Part shown: positions 57,601-64,000 of the stretch, piece by piece
Layout: every line of letters starts with the position of its first letter
Numbering within the stretch: position 1 is the first letter of the stretch
NCBI RefSeq assembly: GCF_014898055.3
Contig: NW_023605194.1
Coordinates: 98,649,258-98,713,257, forward strand
Direction: 5' to 3'
DNA: 64,000 nt
Origin: Talpa occidentalis
Lineage: Eukaryota > Chordata > Mammalia > Eulipotyphla > Talpidae
Position numbers and translations under genes: made by a program
Notes under the pieces: model-generated
Database searches by the model: none
Told to the model about the DNA's origin: nothing
The model's input: only the letters and a program-made list of their open reading frames with translations

Positions 57601-59303
57601 TATAACTTTCACAAAATACCAAATGAATACTATTTTATTCAAATCATTACTTAGATAGGGACAAATAAAATAGCAAACCTATTTTTAATTACCTTGAGAA
57701 ATAGGGATTAAATAGTACATTTGGAAAAGCTTTAAACATATTAGAATAAAATTGATAGGTTAAATACACGCAAAACTGGACATTGTGTCTTACAAGGCAG
57801 CGAGATCATAAACTAGGGGAGTATATTCTCTGGTGGACATAAATCTACAAATTATCTTGTAACTTCACAGGGTCTTTAGCTAACTGAATAGAAATGACAA
57901 AGTCAAATGGGTATTTTTATGAGTATTTAAGTAAACTTTCAATCGACTTGATCAACTATTTCTTGGTATAACTTGAAAGAACATTGACCACTCTTTTGGG
58001 GGGATCCCCTTTCTTAGTTTTAATTACAGTATGATTAAACATAGTACAGACAATGTACAGTTAATAACCTTTAAAAATGTACAAAAAGCACTGAATTTAA
58101 CTGACTTCCTTTGAAATTTGACAGTTCTTGTTCCTTAAGCCATTTTAGTGTTATGAAGGCATAACCCAGATACTACTTTCTACCTTATATTAACATTTCA
58201 TCAGTGAGACTGAATTGGAATATTGGATGAATCATTTCTCTGAAATTCATAAAATGAAAAATTATATCAATAGAAATGTAAAATATACTAATATTTCAAG
58301 TCTGAAATTGTAGTTGTTATATTAGTCTTTCTATTGCCTTGAAGAAAAATTTATACGAATGTCATTAATTTTAGACTACAGATATAAAATACATTCTGAA
58401 CTTAAAAGTTTATTTCAAAAATGGGAAAGTAGTGAGTGTGAGAAGACAGGTATTATTTTGTTTATTTGTGGAGAGCTTTTGTTTCTGAACCATCATAATT
58501 TTATATATACTGACAGTGTTAATTATAGGACTAAATATTCTAATTTAATATTAATCTACATGATTATGACAATACACATTATCATCATATGATCATCTGC
58601 AATGCATGCAAAAATTGATGGATACTAAAAACTAGAGTTTTTTTTTTTTTCCACAAAAATGTATAAACCTCTGTCAAATTAAATTATCTGTACAAATAGT
58701 AGGAAATGAGGGAATAAAGTAATATCTCTAGTAACCCAAATGACTACTGTTTAGGCAGACTACATGTTCCAGCCCTCTGGGACCACATTTTACATTAATA
58801 ACTAAAATGGCTCATACCCAGTTTTCAAGCAAGGATTCCCTGGAGGCTTGTCATCTGTGGTCACTTTCTTTTCTAAATCCTTTCTGCTCATTGTTTCATC
58901 TCCTTCAGGTTATATCCTTTTACCCCTCTTTATTTATTCTCTAAATTTTTTAAGGCAACACTGTGAACTTAGAAGACATCTTCTGAAGGTTTGGGAATGA
59001 GAGAAATGACAGAACAGAAAAGAGCAAAAATGACACTTAAATTTGTATACTTAAAATGACAATTCTTAGATATTCATGGCCCTTTTTCATTAAGGAAAAG
59101 TAATTTCTTGCTAGCAGTTTCCAGGAAAAATTTTCCATTATCTCTAGATATTTACTATGGTTCAACTCTTAACTATATTAATAAACCTTGTAAATGGACC
59201 AATGGTCTGCCAATGCTGGCATCTGGCAGAGTATTTATTACTGAATATATCTTAATTTATTCCTGGAAGCACTCCTATTACTTATGTGTTTGTGACTATG
59301 TAA
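57601..59303. other. No recognisable feature
   Basis: AT-rich non-coding DNA with a T run at 58639-58650. A small frame at 58359-58592 is not recognised. Confidence 0.5.
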
Positions 59304-59316
59304 AAATGACTTATCA

Positions 59317-59570
59317 GGGACCTCCCTGGTGGTGCAGGGGGTTAAGATGCACCCTATGAAGCTTGCAGCCACTGCAGCACGAGTTTGATCCCGGGCCAGG
59401 GAGCTACCCAAATGGCACAGCAGACTTCTCCTGTCTCACCCACTGTTCCCCTCAGCAGTGTATTTCAGTCATTCTGCCTGTTCTGCTCCCTTCTCTGTCT
59501 CTGGTGAATCCTCTCACCCCCTCACACCTCTGGCCTGCACCCCAGTTCTTGTATGTATAAATAAATAAAT
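59317..59570 (+). mobile_element. tRNA-derived SINE, type B, plus strand
   Basis: It starts GGGACCTCCCTGGTGGTGCAG and has the type B body and the tail AATAAATAAATGACATC, which lacks TCTTT. Target-site duplications are AAATGACTTATCAG (left) and AAATGACATCAG (right). Confidence 0.9.
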
Positions 59571-59579
59571 GACATCAGA

Positions 59580-60388
59580 AATTTTTTTTTTCTTACCTGC
59601 TGGTAGGTTATCCTCAATATTTTATAGCAATATTTTATATTGCTTTCCCAAAAACTTATATAAAGTTTTTAGCTTTTGATAGATAAATTATACAGATCAA
59701 TTTTTTTATTATTTAACAAATGTCTCAATAAGTTTACCTTTAGGTTGTATATTATTTTATTGCAGGCAAAATCAATTCATACCTGTATCAGATCTCCACT
59801 GTGGGATACAGGCAAGGTAACTTGTCTCAAAATTATTTTGGAATGTTATCTAGTCTGATTGAATGGGGATATCAAGAAAAAGCTGGGTTACATATAAGTG
59901 AGTTGTAATTCAGTAATAATTTAGTTGGGTAATGTCATTCTGTGAGACAGCAGGACAAAATGTAATGGCAAGCAGTTGAAACATTGATAAATTGTAATCT
60001 CTGATAAATGAGAATGAAAAGGTGCTTGCTACAAAGGGTTTCACTTATTTCTAGTAGCTCTAGCTTTGTACTCCAAGCTATATTTTATTTCATGTATTGA
60101 TTAAAGTAAAATTATCCTGAATATTTCTAGAATATATACATAAGTAAATTGGTAATTTATCATTATTTATTAAAATTAATTGAACATTAATAATACTCTT
60201 GAACTCTAATAATAGCTACTGATATCTATAGATCACAGAGAAAAGTAGGGACATCACCATCTTTTTAAAGTTAACTATTTTCTTTGCAAGAGACTCTTGA
60301 AAAGCCCTGCTTTTCCATGGTTTTCTTATGAAATGAGACACCTGTAGGTCAAAGATAATCTCTTTACTTCTCGATATGGTTAAGACAT
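59580..60388. other. No recognisable feature
   Basis: AT-rich non-coding DNA. Confidence 0.5.
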
Positions 60389-60405
60389 AAGAGTATATGA
60401 GCTTT

Positions 60406-60730
60406 GGGCCTCCCCGGTGGCGCAGCGGTTGAGCGCTGGGTTGCGAAGCTGCCCGCGGCCTCTGCAGCGCCGGTTCGATCCCCGCCTGCTCCCCGGCCAC
60501 CGGAGGAGGATCCCACATGGTGCGCAGACCTCTCCTGCCGCCCGCTGCTCCCCTCAGCAGTGTACTTCGGTCCTTCTGCCTGCTCTGCTCCCCGCTCTGG
60601 CTCTGGTGAATTCTCTCACCCTCCCGCGCTTCTGACTGTACCCAGTGCATGTATAAAAACAAAACAAACAAACAAATATAATAAATAAATAAATAAAAAA
60701 CATGCCTCTATAAAAAAAAAAAAAAAAAAA
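60406..60730 (+). mobile_element. tRNA-derived SINE, type A, private-tail copy, near-intact
   Basis: The best-preserved copy in the window: head GGGCCTCCCCGGTGGCGCAG, A box TGGCGCAGCGG (60418-60428) and B box GGTTCGATCCC (60472-60482). The tail reads GTGCATGTATAAAAACAAAAC, (CAAA)n, (AATA)n, ACATGCCTCTAT (60700-60711), then about 19 A. TCTTT is absent. The exact target-site duplication GAGTATATGAGCTTT lies at 60391-60405 and 60731-60745. The 151-codon minus-strand frame 60216-60671 lies largely in this SINE and is not a gene. Confidence 0.97.
60418..60482 (+). promoter_or_regulatory. Internal Pol III promoter (A and B boxes) of a young SINE
   Basis: TGGCGCAGCGG and GGTTCGATCCC match the A and B box consensus, with 43 bp between them, in the range of tRNA-derived promoters. 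I infer transcriptional competence, which depends on chromatin and termination. Confidence 0.7.
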
Positions 60731-60745
60731 GAGTATATGAGCTTT

Positions 60746-61308
60746 GTATTCTATCATGAAATTTGGATAATTAAAATTTAAATATTTTTCTTTATCAGTA
60801 ATTTAATCCAGTAAATGAGTACATTTTATTAATAGAAAAATTTAACAAAACTTGATCATTCCTTTGTTAGCGATTGGGTTTCAGCTAATGAAATTTCCAC
60901 ATAATTATTTTTTTTAATTTGCTGCCATTCCTTGTAAAGCACATTTTTTTCTTCTTTTTCCTTATTAGCATCACATACCCTTTCACCTTAAATTGGGAAG
61001 TTTAATGAAATATACTAATGAGACTTTTAGATTCCAGAAAATGTTTAACAATGTTATTTCCTAAGACATTTATAAAGAGCTATAATTGCACATCATTTTC
61101 CTTTAGCTACCTGATAGTTTCTCCTAAAAGATATTTTTCACTCTAAACAAATGAATCAGCTGCCAGAGTTAATACTTATGATGTTTTATTGGATGCAGGT
61201 CAAGGATGAGAAATGACTAAGTCAAAAAGAGAAATCCTTTCTTGTGTTCAAATGTTGGCATCATCATCAAAACACATTTTTTTCCCCTCAAAAACTTTCA
61301 GTGAAGTT
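60746..61308. other. No recognisable feature
   Basis: AT-rich non-coding DNA. Confidence 0.5.
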
Positions 61309-61323
61309 TGGATGTATTTTCTT

Positions 61324-61588
61324 TCTTTCTTTTTTTTTTTAAGATTTATTTATGTATGCGTACAAGAGCTGGGGTATAGGCCAGAGATGCAGGGGAGTGA
61401 GAGGATTCACTAGAGACAGAGTGGGGAACAGAACAGGCAGACTGACTGAAATACACTGCTGAGGGGAGCAGTGGGTCTGCTGAGCCATGTGGTAGCTCCT
61501 TGGCCAGGAGGGGATCGAACTCGTGCTACAAAGGCTATGGACAACTTCATAGGTTGTGTATTAACTCCTTGTGCCATCAGGGAGGCCC
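61324..61588 (-). mobile_element. tRNA-derived SINE, type B, minus strand
   Basis: The tail complement TTTAAGATTTATTTATGTATGCGTACAAG and the head complement GCCATCAGGGAGGCCC are present. The exact target-site duplication TGGATGTATTTTCTT lies at 61309-61323 and 61589-61603. Confidence 0.95.
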
Positions 61589-61603
61589 TGGATGTATTTT
61601 CTT

Positions 61604-62854
61604 AAGGAAATATTTCTTATGTTGCTGACCCCCAAGCAAAACTGGACCTAAGTATCCTCATTATAAGTCTTATATAGGAATCAAATTAGGCACAGAAATA
61701 ACATTTTTCCTTTGTATATATTTCAATGGTATTTTCTTTGGTCACTTTGTATTTTAGAAATTTTATTGTATCAGTTTTTTATATAGAGAATAGAAAGATA
61801 GTTCCAGATTTCTTCTAGCATGGTTGACTGAAAGTTGATATTCTAGAAAAGTACATTTCAACTTGACAAATTATCACTGATAATGTTATTTTGTTCTTTA
61901 GGTCTGTTACCAGTCCTCTTGATTTTTGTCCTAATGTTCTAGCTATTCTAGAAGTCCCTTGCATTTTAATTTTTCCTCAACTTCACATGCTTTTATTATT
62001 TGAAGTTCTTACATGCAGCACAATAAAATGATTTAAAGAGTCAGGTAATAGAGGAAGACTATGACAAGGGATTAAATCAAGAGGGATTGGTGAGGACTGT
62101 GATAAATCATGGAACATTTACCCTATATAAAAGCCATTAAAGTTTAATAAATATAGTAAAATATAGAGAGGCCAGCCTCTCTCCAGGGGTACACCATGAG
62201 TCATCTCATTAGAATAATAGATACTCCTGTCACGGAACTCAGTGTCTGACATTTCTTTCACTCAGGAGAGGACAAAGGTTTAGGAACTTGTGTCAGGAGC
62301 CAGAATGTAAGACTGGATATTAGAAAAAAAATTCTGTTTACAAAGGTTTTAGGAGCTATGTCAGGCTCCAGGGGTGATTATGTTGACCATTTCTCACATT
62401 TCTAAATCCAATAGAATTCCATCAGGGCAAAGAATTTGTTTTGTTTATTTCTGGTTCCAAGGATATGCCTTCTATTAACAGACACTGTGCAGACACTGTG
62501 TCAATGTTTGGTCAGTGACAAATTTATTTTTCAGGCCTTTTCTCCTAAGAACTTTTGACATTGTTCACTCTTTTTTTTTTTTTTTTGAGGCCTTCTCTGG
62601 ATTTGGCCTTTGATTTTTGTCATGATACTTTTGATTTGCCTCCTGCCTCTCTGCTGTATCTCATGAACTTTGCTGGCTCCTATTTCTTAACATCATCCTA
62701 TATTTTGAACTCCATATGGCTCAGTACTGGACTTAGCCACTCATTTTTGTTCTTCTATTCTCTTAGTATTAAATATTATCTATAGGCCAAGGCATGTGAA
62801 TATTTGTATCTCCAAATGATTTATCTTCTGTGCTCTGGGCTATATCTTCACCCA
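61604..62854. other. Unassigned; weak LTR-like hint at 62100-62300
   Basis: 62120-62260 has CCCTATATAAAAGCC and GTTTAATAAATATAG followed by GC-richer sequence. These are promoter- and polyadenylation-like, but too weak to call an LTR. A T run lies at 62571-62586. Confidence 0.35.
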
Positions 62855-62870
62855 TCTGCCTGACTTTCTT

Positions 62871-63149
62871 TTCCTTTTTTTTTTTTAAAGATTTATTTAT
62901 TTATGCATACAAGAGCTGGGGTACAGGCCAGAGATGTCAGGGGTGAGAGGTTTCACCAGAGACAGAGCAGGGAACAGAACAGGCAGATTGACCGAAGTAC
63001 ACTGTTGAGGGGAGCAGCGGGCGAGGCAGGAGAGGTCTGCTGCACCATGTGGGTTGCTCCCTGGCCAGTGGGGATTCAAACTTGTGCTGTAGAGGCTGTG
63101 GATTGCTTCATAATGCGGTGCTTAACCCCTTGCGCCTCCAGGGAGGCCC
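62871..63149 (-). mobile_element. tRNA-derived SINE, type B, minus strand
   Basis: The tail complement TTTAAAGATTTATTTATTTATGCATACAAG and the head complement GCGCCTCCAGGGAGGCCC are present. Target-site duplications TCTGCCTGACTTTCTT (62855-62870) and TCTGCCTACTTTCTT (63150-63164) differ by a single base gap. Confidence 0.95.
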
Positions 63150-63164
63150 TCTGCCTACTTTCTT

Positions 63165-64000
63165 AATTACAAGTGTCTTAAACTTACTATGCCCCAAACT
63201 GAACTCTTGATCTTTCTCCCATTTCTATCTTCTGGTTTTTCTCCTTCTCAATTTATGGAATTTACATTCGTCCAATGGCCATGTTAGAAACTGATGTCTG
63301 TTTTTCCCTCATGCTTCCTTTGTAACCTGATAGGAAACTGTCAATTCTACTTTAAAACTGTTGTGTAGCTTTGTCATTAACTTCTCTGCATCTTCAAAGG
63401 TGTTAATAGTGGTTTAACCCCTCTCTGATTTAGGCAAATGGAATAACTTTTCTTATCAATTACTGTTTCAACTTTTGCCTCTTTCTAATCAGTTCCCTTT
63501 ACTGAAAGCAGTGCTGTATCAGTATATCATTATGTATTCTTTTACTTGTAACTGAAAACTGAAATTGTATAGCAGATATTTCTTTCCTACTACTCATGGA
63601 AGAATAATTTTCAAGAAAAATTTGCAAACATTTAAGTTTATGTAACTTTCATAACAAAGATGTTTATTCACATAACTAATTCAGAGTCACTAAGACCTAA
63701 CTATATATCACTTTTACTGTGTTTTTAAATAACTTTTTCTTCTTTTAGTAGTTGAGATTCTTGTCATCGTTAATTTTAAATTACACATGCTTTTCATGAA
63801 ATCTAAATTTCCGGAGGACATTCAGAATTTTAATTAATTAACTTTAATTAATTTTAATTAATTAAGATTTTTTGCATCAGTAAAAGTATTCCAATTACAG
63901 ATATATGTTAAATGAAGAAGATTGATTTTAGGAGAAGAGGCAGTGATTCATGAAGAAAAAGGCAATTTGTAATGCTATATTTATACAATGGGGACAATTA
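63165..64000. other. No recognisable feature; AATT-rich run at 63826-63864
   Basis: AT-rich non-coding DNA with a tandem TTAATTAA-type simple stretch. Nothing else was recognised. Confidence 0.5.

Larger units (their letters stand above)
1..64000. other. Gene-poor mammalian intergenic or intronic DNA
   Basis: No reading frame in the window shows a recognisable domain or a plausible set of spliced exons. The longest frames (about 150 codons) run through SINE copies and repeat the same SINE-derived peptide at several loci. Interspersed repeats typical of placental mammals are scattered throughout: tRNA-SINEs, MIR, L1, MLT1, MER5-like and Tigger-like. Whether the window is intergenic or lies inside a large intron cannot be decided from sequence alone. 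Single short exons could still be hidden in the unassigned parts. Confidence 0.85.

Noticed and set aside
60406..60490. SINE heads as true tRNA genes
   Set aside because: A and B boxes are present, but there is no complete cloverleaf with matched acceptor stem, and each is followed by a SINE body, an A-rich tail and target-site duplications.
1..64000. CRISPR arrays, operons, phage or plasmid features
   Set aside because: No regularly spaced direct repeats, no compact coding, and the repeat content is that of a mammalian nuclear genome.

Overview
This window looks like ordinary nuclear DNA from a placental mammal: AT-rich, dense in retrotransposon fossils, and without a convincing protein-coding gene, exon set or structured RNA gene. 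The placental fossils are MIR, old antisense L1M 3' ends, MLT1-type MaLR LTRs, ERVL-like LTRs, MER5-like and Tigger-like DNA transposons, and microsatellites. The lineage-specific layer is at least 25 copies of a tRNA-derived SINE of about 260-320 bp. Its head resembles the cetartiodactyl CHR/bat Rhin type of SINE, but its body matches no Alu, B1/B2, canid, equine or ruminant SINE that I know. A laurasiatherian, most likely a bat and possibly a rhinolophoid, is my best guess, held at low confidence.

Layout. 1-13 kb: mostly unique AT-rich DNA with five SINEs, one MIR, and an L1 fragment with a 5' inversion (7.3-7.8 kb). A compact motif-rich patch near 370-500 includes a perfect 13-bp MARE. 13-28 kb: Tigger-like remnants, an LTR-like segment, a second and clearer inverted L1 (17.2-17.8 kb), older interspersed repeats, a long antisense L1M split by a SINE, and an MLT1. 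28-36 kb: a local direct duplication of about 270 bp (28484-28750 and 31255-31533), an MLT1, a MER5-like element, an L1M and an ERVL-like LTR. 36-48 kb: SINEs, an old L1-like tract, a well-preserved internally deleted Tigger (43285-43907), an MLT1 3' end, a tiny young L1 3' end with an adjacent SINE, an ERVL-like LTR and a compound microsatellite. 48-64 kb: a 1-kb antisense L1, an unassigned ancient repeat, a MIR, an ERV-type LTR split by a SINE, and a cluster of young SINEs.

The open reading frames longer than about 60 codons are explained by SINE, L1 or microsatellite sequence, or look like chance frames. The most informative observations concern the SINE family. It has two body types, intact Pol III boxes and an AATAAA/TCTTT (T+ class) tail. 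A subset has lost TCTTT, and two of those copies share a private ACATGCCTCTAT tail. The heads also carry a CTCF-core-like sequence. I saw no previously undescribed multi-gene system here.
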